Of a stretch of 64,000 bases of DNA, positions 22,741-43,680 are shown piece after piece (the first letter of the stretch is position 1; each line of letters opens with the position of its first letter). The stretch is taken from positions 25,221,106 to 25,285,105 of the forward strand of contig JAUJPP010000005.1 of the NCBI GenBank assembly GCA_030562195.1, given 5' to 3'. This DNA is from Nipponacmea schrenckii. Its lineage: Eukaryota > Mollusca > Gastropoda > Lottiidae. Both the position numbers and the translations under genes were made by a program. The notes beneath the pieces are model-generated. The model was not told the origin of the DNA and did no database searches. It saw nothing but the letters and a program-made list of their open reading frames with translations.

Positions 22741-23823
22741 AATAAAGGCTGTGACGTTAAGGCCATCTTCTTTGACGTAAATAAAATTTGGTTCAGAACA
22801 GAAATTAAATCGATTGTCATTACACATGACGTAGGTCTTTACGACTTAATTCAAAACCATGTAACTGACAGAAGACAGGCTGTAGTGATCAATTATCAAT
22901 CTTCAGATGATAAAACTATATATTCAGGTGTGCCCCAAGGATCTGCTTGGTCAGAAAAATGGAAGGTAGCATTTAATCCCGTTAAAACGGAAAGAATAAC
23001 ATTTATCAGAAAGAATAAACCAACTCAGATAATTCCAGTTTTTAATAATATCCCCCTCTAAGACGTTAATAGCCATAAGCACTTAGGTTTATTTTTAATA
23101 GAAGCCTCAAATGGGACGTTAAAATTGATCATGTTTTAGTTAACAAAACATCGAAAATGATAAATTGTCTAAAAAGTTTTAAATATCGCCTCTCAAGGAA
23201 ATCCCTCTGCACCCTATTAATTCATTTATTCTTCCGATTTTTTACTTTTCTGATATCGTTTGGGATAACATTTCTGATCTCCTCTCAAATTAACTTGAAA
23301 ATTTACACCTTGATGCCTTACGTACAATAACTGGCTTAGGCTACCCCTTGGCATATCCCACAACATTATTTATTCTGAATCTGGATTTTCTTGTCGTGGA
23401 CCAGCCCACAATTTGGTAACATTCTATAAGATGAAAAAAGACTTAGCTCCTCCATATCTTTGTTCCTTAGTTCCTTTTACTTCCTCTCAAGTTCTTTGAG
23501 ATTCACTTGGAAATTTATCCGTACGAATACTATCAATACACTGCCGTTATTTTTTCAAAATATTTCACGTCTCCTCCATGGAAATAATGACCTTTCCGGC
23601 GACCAAAATAAAAATATTTGTGAAACGGTACACCATCATTATTATATCATAGCTAAAGGACGCTTCAGTCTATGAAATCAAAGCGACTGGAATTCAAGGC
23701 TGAAATAATAATGATAATAAAAAGAGACATTTCACGAAAATCGAATATACCTGTGTCATATTATATTTCATCCTCATTTATCTACAGGAAGCAAACTATA
23801 ATATATAAGCCCTATAACTTGTT

Positions 23824-23866
<43 letters not shown>

Positions 23867-23935
23867 TTCTCCTACTGTTAAATTGCTGTATTTGTATGTT
23901 AATGTGTAAATAAAATATTGTTTAGATCAAATCTA
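22740..23935 (+). mobile_element. LINE fragment, internally deleted RT
   Basis: Plus-strand frames read CDVKAIFFDVNKIW (motif A region), NHVTDRRQAVVIN and YSGVPQGS, then jump to WKVAFNPVKTERITFIRK, so the segment with the catalytic YADD is deleted. The thumb (HKHLGLF, LKSFKYRLSRKSL) and a degenerate C-terminus follow, then a T run of about 40 (23825-23865) and AATAAA near 23908. The motifs fit the Jockey/I group rather than L2. Confidence 0.65.
23825..23865. repeat. Poly-T tract
   Basis: About 40 consecutive T residues within the LINE 3' region; likely to be length-polymorphic. Confidence 0.9.
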
Positions 23936-23939
23936 TCTG

Positions 23940-25391
23940 TATTGCAATTTGCAATACGCATTATATATGATATAGTATATTGCGAAATGTGGTTTTGTTG
24001 ATAATTCCCCATTTTTCGAATTTCGAATTAAAAATTTTCGTGGATTTCTAGTACCTCTGAGAGCTACATATATTCAAGACCCAAATCAACCTCCTAATAA
24101 TGTAGAACTACGGCCTTTCAGTTTCAAGTTTTTCATAGTACAACTTTAATTCGCTAGAATTGGTGATAATTCGGAAATGCTGTTGCCAGTATACTGCACA
24201 GAATGAGAATTTTATTCAGATTAACTTGAAGAAGGTTTTTTTGGAATAGATTCACATCTAATGTAAAAAGGGAAGAACAAATGGTCCTCTTTGAATAGAG
24301 TGTTGACGGACTGTTCTATTGAATGTATCACTATGATGAGAACACCCCCATTTGTTATTAAATTATTTTCGTTTTATTTTTTATTATTATTTATAGTTCT
24401 TAATTGACCACTTTTTCACAACTATTAATATTACGACAATAATTTATAAAATGAAGTAAATCAGGAAATTGCGTAGCCAGGAGTAATATTTGATTTAAAT
24501 AATAATACGTATTACTGACCGAATAAATTGGAAACAAGAATGTGGTGATAAAATCAATTCGTGTATAGTTGTAGTCTAAATGTTGCTGCTAGAAGAAAAA
24601 AATAAGTTTTATCAGATGACTTTGTCGTCATTCCATTAGGGGCACAGATAATATTATCGAATTTTAAAATCTTGAGGCCATATCTTTCAATCTATTTAGA
24701 GCGATTTTCGCAAAGTTCCTCAGCAAATACGCATTAGAACTAAAGTGACACCTTTCAGCAACTGTTACCATCGATGCGTCAAGAAGCATATTACTAGAAT
24801 GGCATCAAGTTAATCTATAGCCACATTTAAAAAATCGAACTAGGTAACTTGAGAATAAAATATGAGTGGTTTTGCTGTAAAAAATTATATTTCCAAATAT
24901 TTTTAATATGTTTCAAAAATATGACGGAAATTACCTGCATTCACAAATTGTTCTATAGATCAGTGTGTCGATTTGCGTAGGAAAAGGTTTTTGAAGGATT
25001 GATTTAAATGACAATTTCTATTTTGTATTCTTATAAAGAAAAGTTCAGATTTGAAATACGATATATCTGTGTGAAGTTGAAGATCTCGAAAACAAATAGA
25101 GCTGTGGATGTAGCATGTCAAACGGGGACCTTATGCTGTAAACTTAATTTAAGATGATTTTTTAGTGTTGCAATTATCTAATTCTAAATATTTCAATTCT
25201 GTTTTGTGATTGAATCAGATAATTGTATTTCTGATAATCTGTTATTTATCTAATTAGTGCTTTTGAGAGTAAGGCTAGATGAATATAACATAACAGACTC
25301 ATTTTTTTAAAACATTACTTGGGATGAGATCCTCGAATTTATATCGTTTGTGGAAATTCTATACCCATAATAATACGATTATTCATTACAG
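23940..25391. other. Presumed intron sequence upstream of the kinase exon
   Basis: AT-rich, stops in all frames. I looked for an upstream kinase exon with a glycine loop or VAxK lysine and found none. It ends in the splice acceptor ATTCATTACAG at 25391. Confidence 0.4.
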
Positions 25392-33975
<8,584 letters not shown>

Positions 33976-34834
33976 GATAGTATAGAGCAATACGCCTAAT
34001 GGTATCGACAATATATAATGTATACAATGCCAAGCCTTTAAAATATTAAATTTATTTTTTGATAAAATAGACGTGAATGTGTTTGACTTTGTCTCATCAT
34101 TATATTACAGTGTTTGTGATCATTTACACTAATTGACAGGATTGAGAAATAATTGTGATCATTTTTGTCTTTGTGTGGACAAACATTGGCGCAGTCATGT
34201 CATTGTACATGGATGATCGTAGTTACCGAGAACCGTGTATGAGAACATGGCAATTGTCAAATGTGATACTGTCATTCTGTCAGACTGTGTACAAGACGAC
34301 AGTCATGAAGCCTATGAACTACGTCAAAGCAAAGAGTTGTTAGACTTTTTAAATGCAGATTAAATTTTATTTTCATTTGTATGAAGCTGATTAAAATAAA
34401 AACTTGGTGTGAAGTTAAATTCCGACAAGAAAGTAATATTGAGGAAATCTTATTAGCCACAAATCGACTCTTCAACAAAATTACATTAATTGATACACAC
34501 GTATTATGTACGAAGATGGTAGCAAATATATTTAAAAGCATAGGCGCGGGAATATCTTTTGCCCCCCCGAAAAATGAAATAAAATAATTATATGTACCGG
34601 GTAGCCTAAATATGTAATTGTCTCATAAGGCCATATTTGTAAATTTCCTTGGTTTTTTAACCTTCGAAGCTGGAAATACAATCAAAGAATATAAGTTTGT
34701 CTACCGAGATCAAATTATTTGCATAAATAATATTTGTTGTCTTAATTCTTTTGACTTATCTCCCGTAATTAGATTCATTTTGAAATAAAAGTATATGAAT
34801 GATAACAGTTTTTTACTTGAATTTTTCTAAACAT

Positions 34835-35165
34835 CGTCAGACAATGTACGATATTTACATTCACAGAAAACCGAGAAAAAGCAATTTAAATGATTTTGAA
34901 TGATTAGCCTACTCCAACACTGACAAAATATTCAACGAAAATTAATCATAATAATATTTGTTTGTATACACTGAAGAATGATAGCGCTGATTTCCCAGAC
35001 GCTTATTCTCAAACTGAATGGAAACGTCGCTTGCTCACTTTTTTGAAGAATTCTGAATGTAGTTTTATTGTCGCTTTTTGAAAATTCATCAAGTATGGGA
35101 TGCATACTTTTTTAACAATTTAATAGTCAATATCAACAAAAATATATGTATTAATAACACCTATT
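34835..35165. repeat. Dispersed repeat, copy 2 of 3
   Basis: Shares many blocks in order with 37170-37510: AATGTACGATATTTA, ACCGAGAAAAAGC, ATTTGTTTGTATACA, TTTTATTGTCGCTTTTTGA, AAGTATGGGATGCA, TAGTCAATAT. The copies differ by indels, so insertion was not recent. Confidence 0.7.
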
Positions 35166-36835
35166 ATCCCTTTAAGCTTTTTATAATTAACTACTTGATT
35201 TTGTGGATTTATCGTATTATAGAGGGATTTTGATATATAGTTATGGTACCAGGTAAGTCCGCTAATGGATATACATGTATACTGTTGTTTGTAAATTTTG
35301 AGTGAAATTATAAATTTTATTTTTCTTCTAACGGCTATTATCTCTTTAAAGTTTGTCCGAACAAAAATAAGTGGTTACCTCCCTTGAACTGTGAACTTCT
35401 CTTTCTATGTCTTGAAACTTTACTGAACTTTCTTAGCCTTTTAATGAATATTTACTTGTACTCTTTTCATGGGCATCTTGAAAATGGAAATACAAATGGA
35501 AATATGCTTCTGTTTTTTCGTGGCTTGATAATGAGGAAATATTATAGTAAATTCGTAGTAAAACTGGGCTCGTTAATTCTTTTCTTTCAAAATACCAAAA
35601 CGTCAATATAATAAATGAAGATCTCCAAAAAATTTAAGTTTTAAACCTGGTCGTTTCGAAAAGGAGGCTATGCAGATATATATTAATATCAGTTGATATT
35701 CTTTAATCGCGATTAGGAAGATGATAAGTTAGTAGATCTAGGGCTTGAAATTGAATAGACGGCACTATGTCACTAAGACTAAGAGAGATAGCCTATAGTT
35801 GCCGACTTAAATATATATGAGAACTTTAAATAAATTCGTTTCTTAATCTTGGTCTCTAAATCACATGCCAGATTAACAATTTTTCCTGCATCCTATGCCC
35901 AATGAAAACACCATTTTAAATAGTAGTTATTGATACCGAGCCTTAAGCAGTTAAACTTTCCTGCCGCTCCGCGGCACCTCACCTTCGCACCTTGGGTGCA
36001 CAATGTCCCGGTTTGCTTCAACACAGATCTGGTAACCCAACGTAAGCATTAATAAATAATAAATTTGACTATAAGAATGGCTTTATTTCCTCTTAATTTA
36101 TTTTATTAATACTATCTACTGTGTAACGTGTCGAATAAATGGTTCTTCAGAATACTTTATTATTTTATTATCACATTTATTCGAAATTAATTTTCGTTAC
36201 TGGCTATTTTTCTGGGGGTGGGGGGTTGCGATATAAATTATGTTCCCACAGTCGGAAACACAGGGACCCCCCCCCCCCACAGGGGCACCGCCCTTGAATT
36301 AACATCAAAGTAAAAAAAGGAATAAACAAAATATATGAAAGTGTTAAATAAATTTACTATAGTAATCCTTGGAACTGTTCAGCTATGATTTTCCTGTAAT
36401 AAACTGTATTCTCTAACCCCTATAACCATCATGTTTAGAAATTTTTCACTGAATAATCTAATATTCAAAGTATCGGATCTTAACTGTATTTTAACTTAAC
36501 AATATTTCGTTTGAAATTGATTATAACCAATATTCTTAGACATACAAAATTTGTCAAAAACTGCCGAGTTCACAGGTTAAGGGCAAGAATTTTTCATTGA
36601 AAAGACCTAATCCAAGAGAATCTGTAATAGAATGCAGAGTCATGGTAACTGACATAACGGATTATACCTTTCCGTGAGCTTGAAGAGGTGAGGTGTCGCA
36701 ATCTGAGGTATCTTTATTTTTTGCTACGCTGACAAAGAAGATGTTCGATACAGACCTATCAGCACAACTCGGGGGTTTGGACAAGATGCGGTTTAATCCT
36801 ACTCATGCATTGAAGTGGCCCGGTGACAAATCATG

Positions 36836-36965
36836 GTACAATTATAATGATAACCAGTGAACAAGTTACAATAATCTGGTACTACTAGTGTCTAAGTTAT
36901 AATAGCCTGGTACCACGAGTGTCCTAGTAACAATAATCTGGTACAGCCAGTGGCTCAGTAAGTAA
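36836..36965. repeat. Degenerate roughly 45-bp tandem repeat
   Basis: About three units of a pattern built from AATAATCTGGTAC and AGTGTC followed by AAGTTA/TAGTAA. Non-coding. Confidence 0.55.
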
Positions 36966-37169
36966 GTTGTCTCGTCATTAGATTTTTCACATATTTAAAG
37001 ATCAAGACTATTATGTCAAGAGGTTTCCTTTACTTCATCCTTCCGAAGTAGTAATTGAACAAATTGTGATTGTTCTCCTTTTAGCCTTGTGGAGAGTTTA
37101 TTTACATTAATTACTAAACGTTTAATATTGCGAGACTTGAAAATCCGCTGTAATGAATAAAACATTAAG

Positions 37170-37515
37170 GGAATGTACGATATTTAAATTCAGGGAAGAC
37201 CGAGAAAAAGCTTTTTTTTATTTTATTTTGAATGAATAATCCAACATGACAAAAAATCAACGAATCAATCATTGGGAATATTTGTATACATCTGAAAATG
37301 ATTGCTGTAATGCGCTTGCGCATGGATGTGAAAGTTTTTTTTTCATCTCTTAGCGTTTATTACCCAATTTTTTTTCTCAAACTGGACGGATTCACCACCA
37401 GATAGTTTTATTGTTGATTTTTCAAAATCGTTCAAGTGTGGGATGCAAACTTATTTAACCAGAAGTCAATATTAAACACAAATATTAGCCGTAGGCCGAG
37501 TGCATTCTAAGACCT
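37170..37515. repeat. Dispersed repeat, copy 3 of 3
   Basis: Aligned blocks are shared with 34835-35165, and its right part (GTGTGGGATGCAAAC to GAGTGCATTCTAAG) is also shared with 1725-1850. It ends about 280 bp before the gypsy-2 LTR. Confidence 0.7.
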
Positions 37516-37792
37516 ATAATCCCTTAAAAGAACAACTTTTAAACAAAACTTCTACTTAAGATTATAATCAGATTGTTCTTCCCTTATCGTAACTACCCTA
37601 GATCTATATAAAACATGTTTGATCCTAGCCACTAGATTTGGCATAAACAAAGCCTATCATACCAATCTCTAGAGGTTAGTGTTCGTGAAAAGTAGCAAGT
37701 TACTGTCAACAGAAGACACTTGCACAGGGATGAAGCAGTGCTCACGAGAAATATTAGGGTTATTATATTAAAAAATAAATTCATACTAGGCC

Positions 37793-38026
37793 TGTATAAG
37801 GGGAACAACTCTTTTAATCTTCTTTATGCAACTTAAGCTTCAGCATGGTCAAAGTGGAGCAACTCCAGTTTTCACGAACAGAGATATAACGAGTTAATCC
37901 ATTGGCTGCTAATTCCAGACAGGTCTTACGAGCCTTCTGATTGGCTGAGCGTTCCCATTGCTGCCATGTTGGAAATAAAGAAAAGTTTGTAATTACACAA
38001 CTCCTTATCTTCTCTTTTATTCTCCA
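37793..38026 (+). repeat. gypsy-2 5' LTR
   Basis: 234 bp, about 87 percent identical by eye to 44671-44903; TG...CA ends. Confidence 0.9.
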
Positions 38027-38065
38027 GATAGCCAATATGCTGGTCTGAAGCTTCCTCTTCGGGCT

Positions 38066-38517
38066 GTGGGTATTACATTTGGCGAGCTTGTCAGGATTCC
38101 TACATCATGCCGAGAGCCGAAGACAGCGTCATCTTCAAAGGATAAAGATCTGGAAGTAAAAAAGATGGATAAAGTTTCTCATCAAAAGGAGTTCATCAAG
38201 GTTCATGGAATTATAAAGGGAGAGGATGGCATTAGTTACACCAATCTCAAGAGACAACTAGAAGTTGGACTGGATTCCAGATACTCTGAGCGAGAAATTA
38301 TATGGCCAGTCATCAAAGCTATCCATTCATTCTAACAGTTAAAAACCTACCTAGAGGGAAGGAGAGATTTGTCTATGTCAAATTTAAGAAAACTTTTCCG
38401 AAGTTGGTAGTGAACATTTCAAGGCAGGTTGTAAGAAATCTAAGAGATCGGGTAAAGGACAAAGCGCATTGCCAGGGGCAGGCGATTGAGCTCAAAACCA
38501 AAAGCCCTTACGTGTGA
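38066..38517 (+). pseudogene. gypsy-2 gag remnant
   Basis: The frame 38066-38335 carries ISYTNLKRQLEVGLDSRYSE and EREIIWPVIKAI, a helical segment known from gypsy-type gag proteins. A stop at 38333 is followed by a shifted frame (38340-38517) ending near codons for GQAIELKTKSPYV. The rest of gag, including any zinc knuckle, is missing. Confidence 0.6.
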
Positions 38518-38639
38518 ATGCGGACATTTGCAAAGATTGTAAGAAAGCAATAAATATTTAAATCAATGAATAAAATTAACTAAATTTTATGTGAAAATTG
38601 GATCATCACCACTGCCACTTTTTGAAGCAAGTAAACTGT

Positions 38640-38929
38640 TATACCTGTTGGAAAACAGTGTAAAGTTTTATACTGGTGCTCAAGTCTGTTTCATGCCAGA
38701 ATAGTGCCTGAAGAAGAATTTGAACACTTACAAAATCAGATAATTGGAAGAACTTGTTACTGATAGGACATTTCCAGTTAAATCTGCAAATAATGATGAC
38801 ATTTCATTTAAAGGGTACATCCCACTAACCTTTCAACTATTAGTGAATCAATCACGTAAGCAAGTAGTGGTACCATTTCTAGTCACTGACCAGATGGAGG
38901 AACCAATCATAGGATTCAATGTCATTTAA
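38640..38929 (+). pseudogene. gypsy-2 aspartic protease
   Basis: KFYTGAQVCFMPE (about 38660-38700) corresponds to the active site of a retropepsin with the catalytic Asp of DTGA replaced by Tyr (GAT to TAT). After a frame change, FKGYIPLTFQLL, VVVPFLVTDQ and EPIIGFNVI give the body and the last strand of the domain. The loss of the catalytic Asp alone would inactivate it. Confidence 0.75.
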
Positions 38930-39399
38930 GAAATTATGAGATTTGAAGCTGAACCTGTGGCAATATTAGAATTAATTCGTTCGGGATTGACATCTTTTAG
39001 TACAGATACATTGAAGGCTGACTTGAATTTGATTTCTTCGGAAAGAACAGACGAACTGGCTGATGTAAAGCTGGGAAACTTTAAGGTGAAGATACGCAAA
39101 TACCACAATTTAGTACCTGTAACAGTCAAGGTTTCAGTAAGAGAGCTGACATAAGCTATGTTTAAACCACTGACGTCAGACACTATTCCTGAAGGAGGAA
39201 TCGTGAAACTCTCAAAGGGACTTCAGTAAAGTAAACGTCTATGGTACAAACGCAACACGCAGAAGCATTTCACTGAAGAGTAAACTGATTCCTAAGATGT
39301 TTGCATACCATTGACTCTATTCTTCCTGTAATAGAATCAGGCAAACAAGCAAGATGTCTCAGTGCAACAGTAAAAGACTCTTAGAAAATACCTGAATCA

Positions 39400-40655
39400 A
39401 CCGACCTTTGGAGTCCCCCAATAGAATTAACTGGTGACTTTACAGAAAAACAAGAATCGGAAATCCGAAAATTATTTTATGAAGAATCTGCTACATTTGC
39501 TAGAGATGGAGAAATCGGAAAAGCTGAAGACTTAAAATTGGAAATAAGGTTGAAGGATCAAGATCCCGTTCAAAATAACTATATTTCGATTCCAAAACCT
39601 CTGTATGAAGAAGTCAAACAATACATCAATGATCTATTACGACAAAATTTTATACGGAAGAGTCATTCCAGCTATTCGAGCTTTATGGTCATTGTACGCA
39701 AGAAAGATAAGTCTCTCCGTTTTTTAATAGATTATAGACAGCTTAATCGCAAAACTATACCAAACGGACAGCCAATCCAACGGATTCAAAATGCACTCAA
39801 CAACTTAAATGGAAAGGCATGGTTAAGCCTATTGGACCAAGGTGTAGCCTATCACCAGGGTTTTATTTTTGCAAACAGTAAACACCTTACAGCATTCATT
39901 ACAGCATGAGGATTATTTGAGTGGAACAGAATATACCTTTTGGGCTATCAGGTGCTCTGACAATTCCAAAACTTCATGGAAGAAACATTGGCTGAATACA
40001 GGGATGAATGTCGTTGCCCTTATTTAGATGATGTCCTTGTTTATTCTAACACCTTTGAAGCTCACTAAAATCATCTTAGGAGTGTTTTAAGATGCCTGAT
40101 CAAAAGGGAATACGACGGAAACCAAAGAAGTGTGATATGTTTAAAAAGCAAGTTCGATACCTGGGACATCGTAGAATATGAGGGATACCAACCAGATCCT
40201 GGAGACAAGATGGCTGTCACGTCCTTAGCAACAAAAAATATCAAGACAGTGGGAGATTAGGAACACTGAGCTATTATAGACGCTACAGTCAAGACTTCTC
40301 AAAAATTGCCAAACCCTTATATGATATTTTAAAGAAACCAAGTACCAACAAATCTGGGCAGATATCTTTATCTTATAGAATTGTCTGGGAAGAAAAATAC
40401 TAGAAAATATTGGAACACTTAGTGGATGTACTGCAAAAACCTAATGTAATGCCTTACCCAGATTTCAACAAAGAATATGTCTTCCACACTGATGCTTGTC
40501 AATCTGGCCTTGGAGCTATTCTATATATTAGAAGGATGAATTTGGTAAACTACAGGTAATATCATATGGATCAAGAACACTAACTTCTTGTGAACAGAGA
40601 TACCTCCTTCACAGTGGAAAATTTGAATTTCTTGCTCTAAAGTGGGCGGTGTTAG
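39400..40655 (+). pseudogene. gypsy-2 reverse transcriptase and RNase H N-terminus
   Basis: KPLYEEVKQYINDLLRQNFI, RKKDKSLRFLIDYRQLNRKT and LSLLDQGVAYHQGF (about 39590-39870; the motif A Asp is in LLDQG) are followed by a break near 39907 and then by CPYLDDVLVYS (catalytic Asp pair, about 40017-40046). The connection region reads YYRRYSQDFSKIAKPLYDIL, and RNase H begins with FHTDACQSGLGAILY (about 40485) and GKFEFLALKWAV. Homology stops at about 40655, where the Penelope-like insertion begins. Confidence 0.9.
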
Positions 40656-40659
40656 ATGG

Positions 40660-42277
40660 TGATGAGAACATAGTCTCATAAAAGCACTGGCCTAGGTCAC
40701 AAAGTAAAGATTTATGATAAAACAACTTGCAAGTTAAAGGTTCGGATAATTAGATACGTTAGTTATGGATGTCTCTGAAATATTATCTGAAGGAGTATCA
40801 TTTCTTTAACTGAAATAGCTGAAAATATAAGAATTAATTTTCTTCTAATGTATCAATAATCATCTAAAGAAAAGCAACATATTTTTATGTATCTATAATA
40901 AATAAAGAAATATTAATGTAAAGAGTCAATGTAGTGAATTCAGAATAAAAGAAGTCAGGTAATTTAAGGCTATTGAGGATTGAGTCTACCATGAACTAGG
41001 ATATTACTGAGATTTTTATTTCTTTTGTAAGCTGTTACGAGTCTCTGGCTGTAGACATGAGGATATTGGTTTTGAAGGCTTTGGGAGTGGCGTTTGACAA
41101 TTAGGGAGGCATTAGTTGCAGTATGATTGTAGGTGGTAACAAATGGTATTATCATGTTGGATATTAAGGCCATTTGGATATACAGTTTGAAATTGGTCCA
41201 TCCAATAACTCTCGCGTTGTAATCTTCTTTGCTTTGGCTTGATGTTTTGCATAGGTTGTATCCTTTCAATTGGCATAATAAACAAATCTTCAATGGAATG
41301 GTCTGATTGGTTAAAATGATTAGAAATTGGTCTATTTTTTCCATGTACTATATCGTAACGATGGCCGTTAAAACGAGTTCGTAGCGCGTTCTCAGTTTCT
41401 CCAATATATTGTGTTTCGCATTTTTTACATGAAATAAGGTAAATTAGATTTTGGTCGCCGAATGAAAGTTGGTCTGATATAAGAAAAGTTTTGCCGGTTT
41501 TATTGTTGTTGAAAAAATGAGAAACAGGTACATGTTCGCAGGTACGACACGCAGAACCACCACAGGGTTTGGAACCAAATCCATTTATAGGCGATGGAGG
41601 GGGGTTATTTTTCTCCTGAAGTTGTAATAACGTGTCGTTTTAATTTTGCGTAGAAATCGTTTTGAGTAACCCCTCTCTCGTAATTTATTTAAAACTAGGT
41701 TGCATGCAGAATCAAAATCGGTCTGTTGAGTACAAATCCTATGGAACCGTAGGATTTGTGATTTGATAATCGCAGAAAACGTATGCTTCGGATGAAACAA
41801 GCTTTTGAACAAAAGTTGGTGCGTATCAGTTTCTTTAAAAAATACTTTAATATCCACTTTTGAAGTTTTTTCGAAATCTTTTCCTTTGAACACCATAGTG
41901 TCCAAAAAGTCCATACTATTATCGCTAATGTTCGCCGTTAATTTTACTGAAGGATGGTGGTTGTTTAGTATCTTGAAGTATTGCCAAAAGTTTTCTAATG
42001 ATTCGGTCGAAATGATGAAAATGTCGTCAAGAAATCTGCCGTAAAAAGAGGTTTAAAAGGTGAAATTTGGTCTATTTCGCGTTCCCATTCAGCCAAGAAG
42101 ATATTTGCATAGCTTTGAGCGAAGCGTTTACCCATAGCTGTTCCAGAAATTTGAAGGAATGTTTTTCCATTGAAAAAGAGGTCATTACGCGTTAAACATA
42201 TCTGAAGGAGTTCTAAAATTTCTTTATCTGGCCTTTCGTCGGATGGATTTCTAATAAAAGCTTTACGGACAGTGAGG
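40660..42277 (-). mobile_element. Penelope-like element with GIY-YIG endonuclease, nested in gypsy-2
   Basis: The insertion splits the gypsy-2 RNase H between FLALKWAV (left) and EFRDYFYAPFFT (right). The minus strand carries a Penelope-type RT at the right end, then the thumb, then a zinc-finger-like and GIY-YIG domain. The left 300 bp is non-coding and may be its untranslated region. A short GTGA word is present at both borders, but a target duplication is not certain. Confidence 0.85.
40970..42277 (-). pseudogene. Penelope RT and GIY-YIG endonuclease, rearranged
   Basis: From 42277 the frame gives TVRKAFIRNPSDERPD, ICLTRNDLFFNGK and QISGTAMGKRFAQSYANIFL. A frameshift precedes GRFLDDIFIIS (catalytic Asp pair, about 42030), then FLDTMVFKGK, FFKETDTHQLL and LFHPKHTFSAIIKSQILRF. 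After 41585 come CGGSACRTCEHV and LIYLISCKKCETQYIGETEN with LRTRFNGHR, the GIY-YIG nuclease (about 41560-41360). The segment FVTTYNHTATNASL to NLSNILVHGRLNP, which in the family links RT and endonuclease, lies at 41160-40970, after the endonuclease. Confidence 0.85.
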
Positions 42278-43680
42278 AATTTCGAGATTACTTTTATGCT
42301 CCATTCTTCACCATATTTACGGACAACAATCCATTGACGTATATACTTACCAGTGCTAAACGAGATAGTACACGACACAGATGGCTGGTGGAACTTACCA
42401 ATTTTAATTTTGTTATTAACTACAAACCGGGTTTCAACAATAAAGCAGCAGATTGTCTTTCACGCATTGCACTGGCAATAGAAAAATACATGGAACGCTT
42501 CTCTGAAGCAATAACAACAGAAGTCATGATAGCTGTTATACAAGAAAAGGAATCACTTGAAAGAGAAGAAGTGGCTTTGATAAGTGCTTTTACTACCCAG
42601 TCTGACACTTTTGATGATCTCGTGCAGCAAACTTCATAAACATATCAAAAGTTATCTCTTGAGGATATTGCTAAAGCTCAGGAGCAAGATGATATCATTT
42701 TAAGATACAAGAAAACTAAGAAAAAACCTAAACCATCGGAATTTACAACTGCTAATCCTCTTATCAAGGAATTCAACAAATTATAATTTGACTCCAATGA
42801 ACTTCTGGATAGAAAGAGTATGGTCATTGGTGGATCTATTCGCACTCAATTGGTAATGCCAAAAAAAAACAACAAGAAATTGGTATTTGAAGAGCTGCAT
42901 ATATTTATGGAACAGCTAGGAGCGGGAAGAGTAATTACTTTAGCAAGGCTAAAACTTGTTCCTGTATCAAAGATAAAACACCAACACTTCCAAGTAGGGC
43001 ACCAATGATACCAATTATGTCAACAGCACCTATCGATCTCATTTCTTTTGATTTCCTGCACCTGGAGAAGAGCACTGGTGGTTATGAGTACACCTTGGTA
43101 GTATTTGACCATTTAACTTGCTTCGCACAAGCTTATGCAACGAGAAAAAAAATTGCCAAGGTGGCTGCTGAAATACTTTTTAACGACTACATAATGAGAT
43201 ATGGATTCCCAGCAAGAATTTGAAAAAAGATTGTTCTACAAATTACAGAAGTTCGCAGGGATAACAAAATGTCGCACAACTGCATACCATCCTCAAGGCA
43301 ACGGGAAAACTGAACGTTTTAATAGATCGCTTCTAGGTATGCTGAAGACATTACCTACAGCATCGAAGACAAGATGGCACGAACATCTCAACAAAATTGT
43401 CCATGCTTATAATTGTACTCAGCACGATTTTCATCATTCCATCTTATGTATGGTAGATCACCACGACTAGCTATCTACCTAATATTGAATGTACCGTCTT
43501 GTGAGGTGACATCATTAAAGGACTATGCCAATAAATGGAAGGACAATATGAGAAATGCTTACGAATTAGAAACACGAAATTCACAGATAGGTTCAACCAA
43601 GCAGAAACAATATTTTGACAAGAAAGTTAGATCTTCAGTATTAGAACCTGGGGATCGTGTTCTTCTTCGAAATTTATGAG
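42278..43680 (+). pseudogene. gypsy-2 RNase H C-terminus and integrase
   Basis: RNase H resumes with IFTDNNPLTYILTSAKRDST and FNNKAADCLSRIA. The integrase shows a degenerate HHCC region (ELHIFMEQLGAGRVITLARL, about 42885), the core LISFDFLHLEKSTGGYEYTL (first Asp, about 43050), QEFEKRLFYKLQKFAG (the segment just before it, with the second Asp, is lost by frameshift), TTAYHPQGNGKTERFNRSLL (catalytic Glu, about 43310) and RSPRLAIYL. The C-terminal SH3-like part has DRVLLRNL at 43650. Breaks occur near 42640, 43005, 43220, 43420 and 43677. Confidence 0.9.

Larger units (their letters stand above)
33976..37792. other. Intergenic region downstream of the RTK
   Basis: RTK 3' untranslated sequence followed by non-coding DNA. 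It contains two dispersed repeat copies, a poly-C tract at about 36268-36280 and a short degenerate tandem repeat at 36836-36965. No gene recognised. Confidence 0.5.
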
